DNA of 64,000 nt from assembly GCF_002443155.1 (NCBI RefSeq), contig NZ_CP023667.1:3906001-3970000 (forward strand), given 5' to 3'. The DNA comes from Alcaligenes faecalis. GTDB lineage: Bacteria; Pseudomonadota; Gammaproteobacteria; Burkholderiales; Burkholderiaceae_B. Position numbers and translations under genes: made by a program. The notes under the pieces were generated by a model that made no database searches, had not been told where the DNA came from, and saw nothing but the letters and a program-made list of their open reading frames with translations. Shown here piece after piece: positions 45,904 through 54,535 of this stretch (positions are counted from its first letter, which is position 1; each line of letters begins with the position of its first letter).

Positions 45904-46338
45904 ATGAGCTACTTTCTCCTGTTGTTGGTTCACCTTCTGGCTGCAATTTTCTTCATCGGCACCGTGTTTTTCGAGGTGCTGATGTTGTCGCCTTTGGCGC
46001 GTCAGGTTTCCCGCCCATCGATGCGGGAGTTCGAATATGCCCTGGGGCGCCGCGCGCGTCGCATCATGCCTTGGGTTTTGTTATTGCTCTACGGTGCGGG
46101 CTTGAGTCTGGCCTGGCAGCATCGGGCCTTGTTTGAGGTCGGCGGGGCCAGGGCCTGGATTCTGGGTGTGAAAATCACCTTGGCCTTGAGTGTGTTTGGA
46201 CACTTCCTGTCCGTCATGGTGATGAGCCGACGCAAAACCATGACAGCGCGGCGCTCACGGATTATTCACCTGAGTGTTTTTGCACACGTACTGCTGATTG
46301 TGGTGCTGGCTAAGGCTTTGTTTTATTTGCCGCTTTAG
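45904..46338 (+). CDS. CopD-like small membrane protein
   Basis: 144-aa protein with four hydrophobic segments: LLLLVHLLAAIFFIGTVFFE (His in the first segment), RRIMPWVLLLLYGAGLSLAW, WILGVKITLALSVFGHFLSV (His) and IIHLSVFAHVLLIVVLAKAL (His). This pattern of membrane-embedded histidines resembles CopD/DUF2269-type proteins linked to copper or haem. It follows dctM after 29 bp, but a functional link is not evident. Confidence 0.65.
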   Translation: MSYFLLLLVHLLAAIFFIGTVFFEVLMLSPLARQVSRPSMREFEYALGRRARRIMPWVLLLLYGAGLSLAWQHRALFEVGGARAWILGVKITLALSVFGHFLSVMVMSRRKTMTARRSRIIHLSVFAHVLLIVVLAKALFYLPL

Positions 46339-46435
46339 TCGTGGGTTTTCATGCTGTGGCATTGATGTTTAGAAAGGGTTTGGCTGTGGAATAGTGCTCG
46401 GATGCAGCTTGGCGTAGGGGAGCTTATTAAAAGCC

Positions 46436-46668
46436 AGGCGCGAGTCCGTGGGGCTCGGGGGGTGGGCTGAGCACTTGCCGGTGCTGCGCACCGGTGCCCT
46501 TGTCAGGAGATAGCGCAGGGCGCATCCTGAACTCGCACGATGGTTTGTCCACCGGACAAACCATAAGCGTCGTGCTCAAACAGCAGGATGCTTGGACCCC
46601 TGCGCTATCTCCTGCCCGCGGCAAGTACTCTGATCCGCCCACCCCCCGAGCCCCACGGACTCGCGCCT
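46436..46668. repeat. 233-nt giant hairpin element, copy 1 (inverted relative to copy 2)
   Basis: The ends 46436-46467 and 46637-46668 are a perfect 32-bp inverted repeat (left arm begins AGGCGCGAGTCC). Going inward: GAGCACTTGCC pairs with GGCAAGTACTC (one mismatch); a side hairpin CCGGTGC-TGC-GCACCGG lies at 46478-46494; AGGAGATAGCGCAGGG (46505-46520) pairs perfectly with 46598-46613; GCATCCTG (46522-46529) with 46584-46591; GCACGA (46535-46540) with 46570-46575; ATGGTTTGTCC with GGACAAACCAT (46540-46550, 46554-46564). No protein frame is credible. Structured RNA, DNA cruciform or a mobile/palindromic repeat are all possible. Confidence 0.85.
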
Positions 46669-46774
46669 TCACACCGTTTTAATACCTCGGCCTTGCAACT
46701 CTGTTTCGGTTGAGTTTGCATTGGTTGTGGTTGTGGTGGCTGTGTGCAGTGTGTCGTGTGCTATGCACTATGTG

Positions 46775-46795
46775 TTGTTGTTGTTGTTGTTGTTG
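46775..46795 (+). repeat. (TTG)7 microsatellite in a GT-rich stretch
   Basis: Seven perfect TTG units in a GT-rich run (about 46715-46830) between the two giant hairpins. It could vary by slippage. No gene is seen in it. Confidence 0.8.
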
Positions 46796-46942
46796 TTTGC
46801 TGTTCGATGTTTATGCTTGCTTAGCAGTTTATGTTTCGGTCGTTTCCTTATGCCGCTGCTCAGCGGTGTCATAAATACCGTGGTGGAACTGAGGTCATAC
46901 GGGTAAGAAGTCTTGCAGCCTATGGGCAAAGAACTATTGTGA

Positions 46943-47175
46943 GCCGTTCAGGGACCGGGTTTGGGTCTCGGGGCGGTTCAGAGTACTTGCCGCAGGCGAG
47001 TGCGGGATCCGGGATGCAAGCGCCCTGTTGTTTGAGCCCGGCGTTTGTGGTTTGTCCGGGGGACAAACCACCGGGCGAGTTCAGGGTGCGCCCGGAGCCT
47101 GTACTCGACAAGGGAACCGGTGCGCAGCACCGGCAAGTGCTCAGCCCCGAGACCCAAACCCGGTCCCTGAACGGC
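46943..47175. repeat. 233-nt giant hairpin element, copy 2
   Basis: The ends 46943-46974 and 47144-47175 form a perfect 32-bp inverted repeat (left arm begins GCCGTTCAGGGACC), unrelated in sequence to the arms of copy 1. The core is the reverse complement of copy 1 and nearly identical in unpaired and some paired segments (CAGAGTACTTGCCGC, TGTTTGAGC, ACCGGTGCGCAGCACCGG, GGCAAGTGCTCA). Stems show paired changes: GCCCGG/CCGGGC here versus GCACGA/TCGTGC in copy 1, and GCGCCCTG/CAGGGTGC versus GCATCCTG/CAGGATGC. Length is identical (233 nt). Confidence 0.85.
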
Positions 47176-47225
47176 GTCTTCACAGAGATTCTCTTCCCCA
47201 GCCTGCAAGCTCTAAAACGATTGCC

Positions 47226-47256
47226 CAAAAAAAAAGCCCCCCCAAAAAAGGGAGGC
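47226..47256 (-). terminator. Rho-independent terminator of topB
   Basis: On the minus strand GCCTCCC-TTTTTT-GGGGGGC is followed by a run of nine Ts (complement of the A-run at 47227-47235). It lies about 30 nt past the topB stop. Confidence 0.85.
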
Positions 47257-47279
47257 CATTTTTTCAAACAAGCCGAGCT

Positions 47280-49871
47280 TTACTCCGCCTTGCTGGCAGT
47301 CTTTTTAGCAGCTGTTTTCTTTGCAGCCGTCTTCTTGGCTGCTGTTTTCTTCACTGCTGTCTTTTTAGCCGCTGCTTTAGTCGCCGTTTTCTTGGCGGCT
47401 GTTTTGCGACCAGGCTTCTCTGGACGCGGCTCGAACTCAAAGCCGATCTTGCCGTCTGCCTGACGCACCAGGAAGGCCTTGAACTTGCGGTTGGTACGCG
47501 AGGACACGAAACCATCCAGCAGGTCTGTCTTGCCTTCACCCAACAGCTTGGCCATCTGCTCGCGGGTAATTTCCTGCTGCAAGATCACCTTGCCGCTACG
47601 GAAGTCGCAGCTCTTGGAGGGGCCCACGGACTTCTCGCACAAGTAACGCAAGCCGTGCTCAAAGACGGAAGACTGGCACTTGGGGCAGGGGCCGACCGGG
47701 GTCTGGCCGCTGAAATCCAGGGCTTCATCGTCATCGTCGTCGTTTTGGCCGAAGTCGAACTCCAGCTTGTACTCGTCGGTGATGCGCAAGAGGGCAGCAA
47801 AGGGGCGACCCATCTTGCTGATGAATCCAGGCAGCGGACCCAATTCTTTCTTGGCCAACAACTCTTCAACTTCAGGCAGTTCAAAGGTGCGACCACCGGG
47901 GTGCTTGCCGATAGAGAAATCGCAAGCCGTGCAGGCATAACGACGGTAATTCTCTTTGACCACGCCACCACATTTAGGGCATGGAGTCTGCAAAGTCGCG
48001 TAATCGCCCGGAACCGTGTCGCGCTCGTATTCTTTAGCGCGCTTGACGATAACTTGCGTCATCTGCGCGATTTCACGCATGAACACGTCGCGGTCCAGCT
48101 GACGTTGCTCGATCTGCTTGAGCTGGTGCTCCCACTCGCCAGTCAGTTCGGGCGAAGTCAGTTCGCTAACGCCCAGACCGGACAATAAAGTCATCAGCTG
48201 ACGTGCCTTGGCGCTAGGAACCAGTTCTCGGCCTTCACGACGCAGATAGGCTTCGTTCAGCAGACCTTCAATAATGGCAGCGCGAGTGGCTGGCGTACCC
48301 AGACCACGCTCGGACATGGCTTCGCGCAGGGCTTCATCGTCAACCAGCTTGCCAGCGCTTTCCATGGCCGACAACAAGGTCGCTTCCGTAAAGCGTGCGG
48401 GCGGCTTGGTGGCCAGCGCTTTGGTATTCACATCTTCGGTGCGAACCTTCTCGCCATCGGCAACGGGCACCAGGGACGCATCTTCACCTTGAGCATCGCG
48501 GCCATAAATAGCCAGCCAGCCCGGTTTGACCAGCACTTTGCCTTCGGTCTTGAAGTGGTGACCGGATACCTGCGTGATACGCGTGGTGACGCGGAACTCC
48601 GCGGCTGGGAAGAACACGGCCAGGAAGCGACGGCTGATCAGCTCGTAAATCTTGTGCTCGGCATCGCTCAGCTCCCGAGGCACCTGCAAGGTGGGGATGA
48701 TGGCAAAGTGATCCGAAACCTTTTTATTGTCGAAAATCCGACGGTTGGGCTTGACCCATTTCTGCTCAACCACTTCCTGCGCAAACGGCTGTACCGAAGC
48801 GCTGGCAGGCGTACCGCTGTCAGCCAGCGCACGCATGGTCTCTTGCACCGTACTTATATAGTCTTCGGGCAGATAGCGCGAATCGGTACGCGGGTAAGTC
48901 AGCGCCTTGTGGCGTTCGTACAGCGTCTGCGCCAAGGACAAGGTGGTCTTGGCGGAGAAGCCGAAGCGCGAGTTGGCTTCGCGTTGCAGCGAGGTCAAAT
49001 CAAACAAGGCGGGCGACATCTGCGTGCTGGGCTTGGATTCCTCGGTGACCACACCGGGCTGCTCGCGGCAGGCGGCCACAATGGTTTGGGCAGCGGTCAG
49101 GGACCACAGACGCGAGTCTTTCTTCTCGGGGTCGTGCTCGTCTTTGGTGAATTTGGGGTCAAACCAGCGGCCGGTGTACAGGCCAGCAGCAGCAATAAAG
49201 TCCGCGTGTACTTCCCAGTAATCGCGCGACACGAACTGGCGAATGCGGTTCTCGCGCTCGTTCACGATAGCCAGCGTGGGGGTTTGCACACGGCCCACGG
49301 GAGTCTTGAAAAAGCCGCCATCCTTGCTGTTGAAGGCCGTCATGGCACGGGTGCCATTAATGCCTACCAGCCAGTCCGCTTCAGCGCGCGAACGGGCCGC
49401 CGCTTCCAGCGGTTTCATGTCTTCATCGTCACGCAGGTTTTCAAATGCTTCACGGATAGCCGATTGTGTCATCGAACGTAACCAAAGCCTTTGCACCGGC
49501 TTTTTCGCCCCGGCGTACTGCATAATGTAGCGAAAAATCAGCTCACCCTCGCGCCCCGCGTCACAGGCATTAATAACAGCGGTGACATCTTTTCGTTTGA
49601 TCAGCTTGACCAGCAGTTTCAAGCGCTCAGTCGATTTCTTGTCCGTCGGGTTGAGCTCAAACTGAGGGGGAATAACAGGTAGATGTGTGAAGCTCCACTT
49701 GCCGCGGACCGGATCATTAGGGGCCACCAGGCCCAGCAGATGGCCGATGCTGGAGGCCAGCACATAGCGATCGCTTTCAAAATAATCACCTTCTCGAGTG
49801 AAACCGCCCAATGCCCGCGAGATATCTACGGCGACTGAAGGTTTCTCGGCAATGATTAGTGTTTTATCCAT
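47280..49871 (-). CDS. topB: DNA topoisomerase III with AAKKT-repeat tail
   Basis: Type IA topoisomerase, 863 aa, that decatenates and relaxes DNA through a single-strand break. Toprim domain at the N-terminus (LIIAEKPSVAVDISRALGGF; CDAGREGELIFRYI with the metal-binding acidic residues), active-site region LTYPRTDSRYLPEDYISTVQ with the catalytic Tyr, then Zn-finger-like CPKCGG...C..C repeats and a tail of about 40 residues made of AAKKTA repeats. The ATG at 49871 starts the conserved MDKTLIIAEKPS; a start at 49901 is less likely. The basic tail probably adds non-specific DNA binding. Divergent from the DUF2157 gene. Confidence 0.95.
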   Translation of the reverse strand: MDKTLIIAEKPSVAVDISRALGGFTREGDYFESDRYVLASSIGHLLGLVAPNDPVRGKWSFTHLPVIPPQFELNPTDKKSTERLKLLVKLIKRKDVTAVINACDAGREGELIFRYIMQYAGAKKPVQRLWLRSMTQSAIREAFENLRDDEDMKPLEAAARSRAEADWLVGINGTRAMTAFNSKDGGFFKTPVGRVQTPTLAIVNERENRIRQFVSRDYWEVHADFIAAAGLYTGRWFDPKFTKDEHDPEKKDSRLWSLTAAQTIVAACREQPGVVTEESKPSTQMSPALFDLTSLQREANSRFGFSAKTTLSLAQTLYERHKALTYPRTDSRYLPEDYISTVQETMRALADSGTPASASVQPFAQEVVEQKWVKPNRRIFDNKKVSDHFAIIPTLQVPRELSDAEHKIYELISRRFLAVFFPAAEFRVTTRITQVSGHHFKTEGKVLVKPGWLAIYGRDAQGEDASLVPVADGEKVRTEDVNTKALATKPPARFTEATLLSAMESAGKLVDDEALREAMSERGLGTPATRAAIIEGLLNEAYLRREGRELVPSAKARQLMTLLSGLGVSELTSPELTGEWEHQLKQIEQRQLDRDVFMREIAQMTQVIVKRAKEYERDTVPGDYATLQTPCPKCGGVVKENYRRYACTACDFSIGKHPGGRTFELPEVEELLAKKELGPLPGFISKMGRPFAALLRITDEYKLEFDFGQNDDDDDEALDFSGQTPVGPCPKCQSSVFEHGLRYLCEKSVGPSKSCDFRSGKVILQQEITREQMAKLLGEGKTDLLDGFVSSRTNRKFKAFLVRQADGKIGFEFEPRPEKPGRKTAAKKTATKAAAKKTAVKKTAAKKTAAKKTAAKKTASKAE

Positions 49872-49933
49872 ATGATTCCAGTGACAGCAACTGCGCTGCA
49901 ATGCGCGAAATGATACGAGGTGCTTATCCCTCT

Positions 49934-52492
49934 ATGCAAGTTATGAGACCTGACAAGACTAACGTATGGCCAACTGACTGGCGAGTGTTTCTGACAAAAC
50001 TGGCCTGGGGGTTGGCCGTTTTGCTGCTCGCCAGTGGTCTGGTGACCTGGATTGCGGCCAATTGGGAAAACTGGGGGCACGTAGCCAAATTTGCCCTGGC
50101 TCAAGGCGCCGTGCTGGTTTCTGCAGGGCTGGCCTTGCTGTTTCGCCGACGTTCCGGCGGCTGGGGGCATGATCTGGGAGTGCCTGCTGCGTTGACCGGC
50201 CTGGCCGCCGTGGCCACGGGCGGTTTGCTGGCGCTGATTGGCCAGACTTATCAGACTGGCGCAGACCCTTGGCAGCTTTTCGCATTGTGGACTGTGCTGA
50301 TCATACCTTGGGTATTCACAGTGCGCAGTGTCTTTCTGTCGGTGCTGTGGCTGGTACTGATCAATACCGCCTTGTACTTATGGATAGATGTTGCCCGCTT
50401 AGGCTGGTTTGGGCGCAGCTACACCACGCAGACCTTGCTGGCTCTGGCAGTCAATGCGCTGTTGTTGCTGGCAGCCGAAACCATCTGGCGTGCGCGTCAT
50501 GACCCGTGGCGCATCGTGCCGCGGGTCGCAGCGATTGCGGTGGGCTTTTTCATCGGTGCCCAGGTCATGGAAGGCAACTTCCTGCTGGGACTGGTTCTGT
50601 TCCTGGTGCTGTACGGTATTTATCACTACCGCCGCCCGGATTTGCTGATCATGTCCTTGGCCTCGTTCGGCGCGTATGGTTCCTTGAGCATGCTGATTAT
50701 CGAGTATGCAGCCGATGCGTTTCTGCTGATCGTGGTGGTGATTGTGGGCCTGGGCCTGGGCTTGCTGCGCTTCCTGCAGCAACAGGTCGTCCAGTGGCGA
50801 CGGACTCATGGTAGCGAAGCGGCCGCAACTCAAGCATCGGTGAACGCAGCCATGGCAGCCAGTCCGGCTGCCTCAACAGCAGAGAACCTGGCCAACGCAC
50901 AGGCTAGTGTTCAAGCTGACGCTCAGGACAGTGACGAGCATCACCCCTGGTATCTGCGCGTGATCAAGCTGTTCCTATACCTGCTGTTACCGCTGATTAT
51001 TCTGCTGTACCTGGCTGTTTCTCTGGACTTGAGTCTGGAAGCGCTGGGTGTACTGGGTGGCATCATGGCTCTGGTGTCCCCCGTGCTGTTTGCCAAGGCC
51101 CATACGGTCTCCAGCCGGGATCTGGTCGGTGGCTGGGTGGCTTGCGCGGTGCTCTTGCTAAGCGTGCCGGTTGTGGACATGCGCTACCCCTGGCCACATG
51201 AAGTCAGCGCCATGATAGCCGTTGTGATCAGCACCTTGCTGTACAGGCTGGCCAAAGGACAGTTCGTATTGCGCATGTTGCTGGTGATTTGGGCACTGGC
51301 CGCGATCGAGTTTCTGATGATCGAGCGCCTGTTTGATCGCTGGACCATGATGCCTTATTGGGTGCTGGAAATGCCCGCGGCATTCATGTTCTTTGCTGCC
51401 TTGTTGTTAGGACATCTTTATTTGCGTGGTGAGCGCAAGCCGCATTTCTGGCTGCCCTTGTTCTGGTCCTTGCTGCTTGCTTCCCAGATTCATCTTGTTT
51501 CGGCGGGCACGCTGTTTTATTCCATGCCTTTTTGGGACGAGTCGCGGCCTTACCTGACCGTAGCTGGCTTTCTGCTGGCGATGGCTCCTTTGGCGATACT
51601 GGCGTTTTATTGGCGCGGCTGGCGTGACCAGCCCCTGGTCTATGGCATTGGCTTGCTGGGGATGGCTGCCTTGTGCGCGGTCTGGACACCCTATCCGCCG
51701 GTGGCCCTGGCCTTGAGCTGGATTCTGGTGGCTTATGCCTGGCGCTATCTCAGTTTGTTGGCCGTGGCCGTGGCAATGGGCCTGTTCTGCCTCTGGCGTC
51801 TGTACTACATCCTGAATATCAGCTTGTTGGATAAGGCTGAACTGTTGCTGGCAACCGGGGTGGGATGTCTGGTCTTTGCCTATTTGGGTCAGTTGAGTCG
51901 TAAGAAGACAGGGGCGGTAGCCGCGCCGCAGCAGGCACCAAAAGGTATGGTTGCCAGCGTTCTGTTGGGGACGGTGCTGGTGCTGGGCGTGGCCAACGTG
52001 GCTATCGTGCAAAAGGAACGTATCTTGAGCGATGGTCAGACGGTGTTGTTGGAGCTGGCTCCGGTGGATCCCCGTTCGTTGATGCAGGGCGACTATATGT
52101 CCTTGAACTTTGCCCTGTCGCAGAATCTGTCTGCCCTGTCCTGGGGCTTGCCCAAGGACGTGCTTGCCAAGATGGACGCTCAGCAGTGGGTGGTTGTGGC
52201 TGTGCAGCTGGATGCGAACAAGGTGGCGCAGCTCAAGGGGGTTTATCTGGAGCAGGACGGCCAGGAGCGTCTGTGGACCGAAGAAGGTCCTGTGGCTGAG
52301 CCTTCCGATGTGATGCGCTTGCGCATGCGTCGTCATCGCAGTAACTGGACGCCTGGAACAGATGCCTGGTTCTTCGCTGAAGGCTCGGCAGATCGCTTCG
52401 ATGCCGCCCGTTATGGTGAGTTTGCGGTGGTCGAGGGTGGACAAAGCCTGCTGCGCGCGATGCTGGACGAGGACAGAAAGGAAATCAAGTGA
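49934..52492 (+). CDS. Large multi-pass membrane protein, DUF2157 + DUF4401 + GDYXXLXY
   Basis: Protein of about 850 aa with more than 20 hydrophobic segments. The N-terminal DUF2157 part (WGLAVLLLASGLVTWIAANW; WGHVAKFALAQGAVLVSAGL) leads to an Ala/Gln-rich cytoplasmic linker (about 300-345), then DUF4401-type membrane segments and a periplasmic C-terminal GDYXXLXY domain (DPRSLMQGDYMSLNFALSQN). In many genomes these are separate genes, so this looks like a fusion. The start is uncertain: ATGs at 49901, 49910, 49934 and 49943 are in frame; 49934 is used because GAGG precedes it at a loose spacing. Function unknown. Confidence 0.75.
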   Translation: MQVMRPDKTNVWPTDWRVFLTKLAWGLAVLLLASGLVTWIAANWENWGHVAKFALAQGAVLVSAGLALLFRRRSGGWGHDLGVPAALTGLAAVATGGLLALIGQTYQTGADPWQLFALWTVLIIPWVFTVRSVFLSVLWLVLINTALYLWIDVARLGWFGRSYTTQTLLALAVNALLLLAAETIWRARHDPWRIVPRVAAIAVGFFIGAQVMEGNFLLGLVLFLVLYGIYHYRRPDLLIMSLASFGAYGSLSMLIIEYAADAFLLIVVVIVGLGLGLLRFLQQQVVQWRRTHGSEAAATQASVNAAMAASPAASTAENLANAQASVQADAQDSDEHHPWYLRVIKLFLYLLLPLIILLYLAVSLDLSLEALGVLGGIMALVSPVLFAKAHTVSSRDLVGGWVACAVLLLSVPVVDMRYPWPHEVSAMIAVVISTLLYRLAKGQFVLRMLLVIWALAAIEFLMIERLFDRWTMMPYWVLEMPAAFMFFAALLLGHLYLRGERKPHFWLPLFWSLLLASQIHLVSAGTLFYSMPFWDESRPYLTVAGFLLAMAPLAILAFYWRGWRDQPLVYGIGLLGMAALCAVWTPYPPVALALSWILVAYAWRYLSLLAVAVAMGLFCLWRLYYILNISLLDKAELLLATGVGCLVFAYLGQLSRKKTGAVAAPQQAPKGMVASVLLGTVLVLGVANVAIVQKERILSDGQTVLLELAPVDPRSLMQGDYMSLNFALSQNLSALSWGLPKDVLAKMDAQQWVVVAVQLDANKVAQLKGVYLEQDGQERLWTEEGPVAEPSDVMRLRMRRHRSNWTPGTDAWFFAEGSADRFDAARYGEFAVVEGGQSLLRAMLDEDRKEIK

Positions 52493-52525
52493 GCCTGACC
52501 TGATCAGTTGCGCTCAATAGCCTGT

Positions 52526-52566
52526 AGCCGGATTGCCTCTATCTAATAAAGACAATCCGGCTTTTT
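52526..52566 (+). terminator. Rho-independent terminator after the DUF2157 gene
   Basis: AGCCGGATTG pairs with CAATCCGGCT (10 bp) across a 17-nt loop and is followed by TTTTT, 33 nt past the stop. Confidence 0.85.
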
Positions 52567-52632
52567 CGTATCTGGGACTTGTTTCTATAGAGGTGACCAA
52601 GCCAGAGCCAGTCAGCAGCAAGCCCAATCAAA

Positions 52633-52676
52633 AAGGCCCGAATCCGATGAAGTGTCGGATTCGGGCCTTGGTTTTT
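52633..52676. terminator. Bidirectional terminator between the DUF2157 gene and smg
   Basis: AAGGCCCGAATCCGA and its exact complement form a perfect 15-bp stem with a 7-nt loop (TGAAGTG). T-rich sequence follows on both strands (GGTTTTTTG on plus, CCTTTTTGATT on minus), fitting termination of the convergent genes. Confidence 0.85.
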
Positions 52677-52741
52677 TGTGTTGAAGGACCCTCTTTATCG
52701 GGGCCGTTTCCTGAACAAAAAATAGGTTCCTGTGTATCAGC

Positions 52742-53200
52742 TTAGTGGGACTGACGGGTGGAGTCGTCGCTGAGCAGCTCTTCAAAGATCAGGTGATCAA
52801 TTTCGGCTTCGTGGCTCCACAAAACCATCAGGGCGACAATTTTTATTTTGTCCAACGAGACCGGGCTTTCGTCCACCGTCATGGCGCTTTCAATCAGAAT
52901 TTCGCGCAGGTGGGCGGTAAGAGCGCCGGAATTTTGCAAAAAGGTGATGAAACCCATCGCGTCAGCGCCCAGCACATTCTGTTCGTGCTCAGAAAAAATA
53001 CGCTGACTGTTGGGACTGAGTTGAGCCGTAGGCTGACACTGTTGCGAGGTCTCGCCCAGTGCATGTAACCAGCCCAGTGCGTCGTTGATGTCCTCGTCTT
53101 CAAAGCCAATAGCGGCCAATTTGTGGGCCAGAACCTCCGCCTTGGGACAGGACTGGGGGTTGTAATACGTCTCGAATAGATAAACCAGGATATCAAACAT
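52742..53200 (-). CDS. smg: Smg-family protein (DUF494)
   Basis: 152-aa protein of the Smg/DUF494 family: MFDILVYLFETYYNPQSCPK at the N-terminus, LAAIGFEDEDINDALGWLHA, then AMGFITFLQNSGALTAHLRE and VALMVLWSHEAEIDHLIFEE. Function is poorly known; the gene is commonly near dprA and topB, and topB is nearby here. It precedes nothing on its strand before the terminator and is downstream of gluQ by about 320 bp. Confidence 0.9.
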   Translation of the reverse strand: MFDILVYLFETYYNPQSCPKAEVLAHKLAAIGFEDEDINDALGWLHALGETSQQCQPTAQLSPNSQRIFSEHEQNVLGADAMGFITFLQNSGALTAHLREILIESAMTVDESPVSLDKIKIVALMVLWSHEAEIDHLIFEELLSDDSTRQSH

Positions 53201-53516
53201 GGGTATAAGGTTGCCGTCCTAAGTGATTAAAAAAACTGCGTGATTTCGGTAACCAGTGACCAAACTTTACGCTGATTTGCGGTAGGGGGCAAATGGGGTG
53301 TTCAGGGGAAGGATGAGTCTTGCCTTGTGCATCCGGGCGGCTTTTCGCCGGGTTTTGCTCTGGCAGACGCCCTTGGCGGCAGGGCGTCTTTATGATTGAA
53401 ACATAAATCGATTGTTGGGGTAGAAACTGTCGTTTATTTGAAACCCTAGCTGGCATCCGCATCCGCATCCGCATCCGCATCCGCATCCGCATCCGCATTC
53501 AGCCTCGGCTCGTGGC
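53201..53516. other. Intergenic region between smg and gluQ
   Basis: About 315 bp. It contains the smg promoter region, a GGGCG-rich part with GCCCTGGCGG-type imperfect dyads near 53370-53395, and the hexanucleotide repeat at 53453-53500. No coding frame other than a repeat artefact is present. Confidence 0.5.
53453..53500. repeat. GCATCC hexanucleotide tandem repeat (8 units)
   Basis: Seven perfect GCATCC units and a last GCATTC, starting 17 nt beyond the gluQ stop codon. Copy number may vary by replication slippage. On the minus strand each unit gives an ATG, creating an artificial Met-Arg repeat frame. Confidence 0.92.
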
Positions 53517-54425
53517 TCAGTTGTTCGGGCTTGGCTCCGCAGGCAGCGGGAAGCGCTGCGCCCACGCACTGATGGCCTGGCTCCAGAACCCGTCCAAGGT
53601 GTTCGCAGCCACGGGAGCAAAACCCAGAAAGGCCCAGACGCGTTGCAGCGTCTCCATAGGATGCTCCAGGTCAAAGGCCGGGGCATGGTTCTGTTTGGAG
53701 AGCTTGCGGCCTTGCTCATCGCAGGCCAGCGGCACGTGCAACGTGCGCGGAACAGGCAGGCCCAGGACTTTTTGCAGGACGCGCTGGCGGGCCGTGGAGC
53801 TGAGCAAATCCGCGCCGCGTACAACGTCAGTGATCTGGCTGTCCGCATCATCAATGACCACAACAAACTGGTAGGCCCAGAGCTTGTCGGCGCGCTTAAG
53901 AATGTAGTCCCCTACTTCCTTGGCTACGTCCTGTTGCTGCGGCCCGGCCCAGCGATCGGTGAAGTGTTCCACCCCTTCCGGGACACGCAGCCGCCATGCT
54001 CGGATGGTGCGGTCTGCCGGGATGCCGTGGCGGCAGGTGCCTGCATAGGGATATTCGTGCGAATCCGGGGCGACTGGCATGGAAGCCGCCAGAATTTCCT
54101 GACGGGTGCAGGCGCAGCCGTAGACCAGATCCCGCTCGCGCAGGCCCTCAAACACGTCCTGGTAGCGTGCCAGCCGCTGACTTTGCCAAATCACCTCGCC
54201 ATCCCAGCGCATACCCAGACCTTGCAACTGCTGCATGATGATCTGGTCGGCCCCTGTGACAACGCGTGGTGTGTCTATATCTTCAATGCGCAGTAACCAG
54301 CGCCCGTTCTGGGCGCGTGCATCCAGGTAGCTGGCCATGGCAGCAACCAGCGAACCCTCGTGCAAGGGACCACTGGGACTAGGCGCAAAGCGACCACAGT
54401 AGGGGGTAAGAGGCTGGGCGGTCAT
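53517..54425 (-). CDS. gluQ: Glutamyl-Q tRNA(Asp) synthetase
   Basis: 302-aa truncated GluRS paralogue that attaches glutamate to the queuosine of tRNA(Asp). The class I signature reads [20 protein letters not shown] (HEGS for HIGH), with [10 protein letters not shown], a zinc site in CACTRQEI and TCRHG, and the KMSKS-like KLSKQNHA. It lacks the anticodon-binding domain, as expected for GluQ. Standalone on the minus strand, downstream of liuD. Confidence 0.92.
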   Translation of the reverse strand: MTAQPLTPYCGRFAPSPSGPLHEGSLVAAMASYLDARAQNGRWLLRIEDIDTPRVVTGADQIIMQQLQGLGMRWDGEVIWQSQRLARYQDVFEGLRERDLVYGCACTRQEILAASMPVAPDSHEYPYAGTCRHGIPADRTIRAWRLRVPEGVEHFTDRWAGPQQQDVAKEVGDYILKRADKLWAYQFVVVIDDADSQITDVVRGADLLSSTARQRVLQKVLGLPVPRTLHVPLACDEQGRKLSKQNHAPAFDLEHPMETLQRVWAFLGFAPVAANTLDGFWSQAISAWAQRFPLPAEPSPNN

Positions 54426-54441
54426 GAGTCGTTCTTAACGG

Positions 54442-54523
54442 CAAGAGCCCCTGGGTGGGGGCTCTTGTTTGTGCGACTTTACGCCTATTTTTCCAGCCCG
54501 GCAATGCGTTTTACACGGGCTGG
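54442..54523. other. Two stem-loops between liuD and gluQ
   Basis: CAAGAGCCCC-TGGGTG-GGGGCTCTTG (54442-54467) and CCAGCCCG-N15-CGGGCTGG (54493-54523) lie in the 110-bp gap. Neither has a clear T-run on the minus strand. They are probably the liuD 3' end structures. Confidence 0.45.
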
Positions 54524-54535
54524 AAGGGAGTGGTT

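Noticed and set aside
46436..47175. Interpretation as a pair of MITEs or insertion-sequence remnants
   Set aside because: MITE copies share terminal repeats; here the terminal arms differ completely while the core is conserved, and no target duplication was seen.
53193..53498. A minus-strand frame starting with a Met-Arg repeat
   Set aside because: Produced by the GCATCC tandem repeat; no ribosome-binding site or domain.
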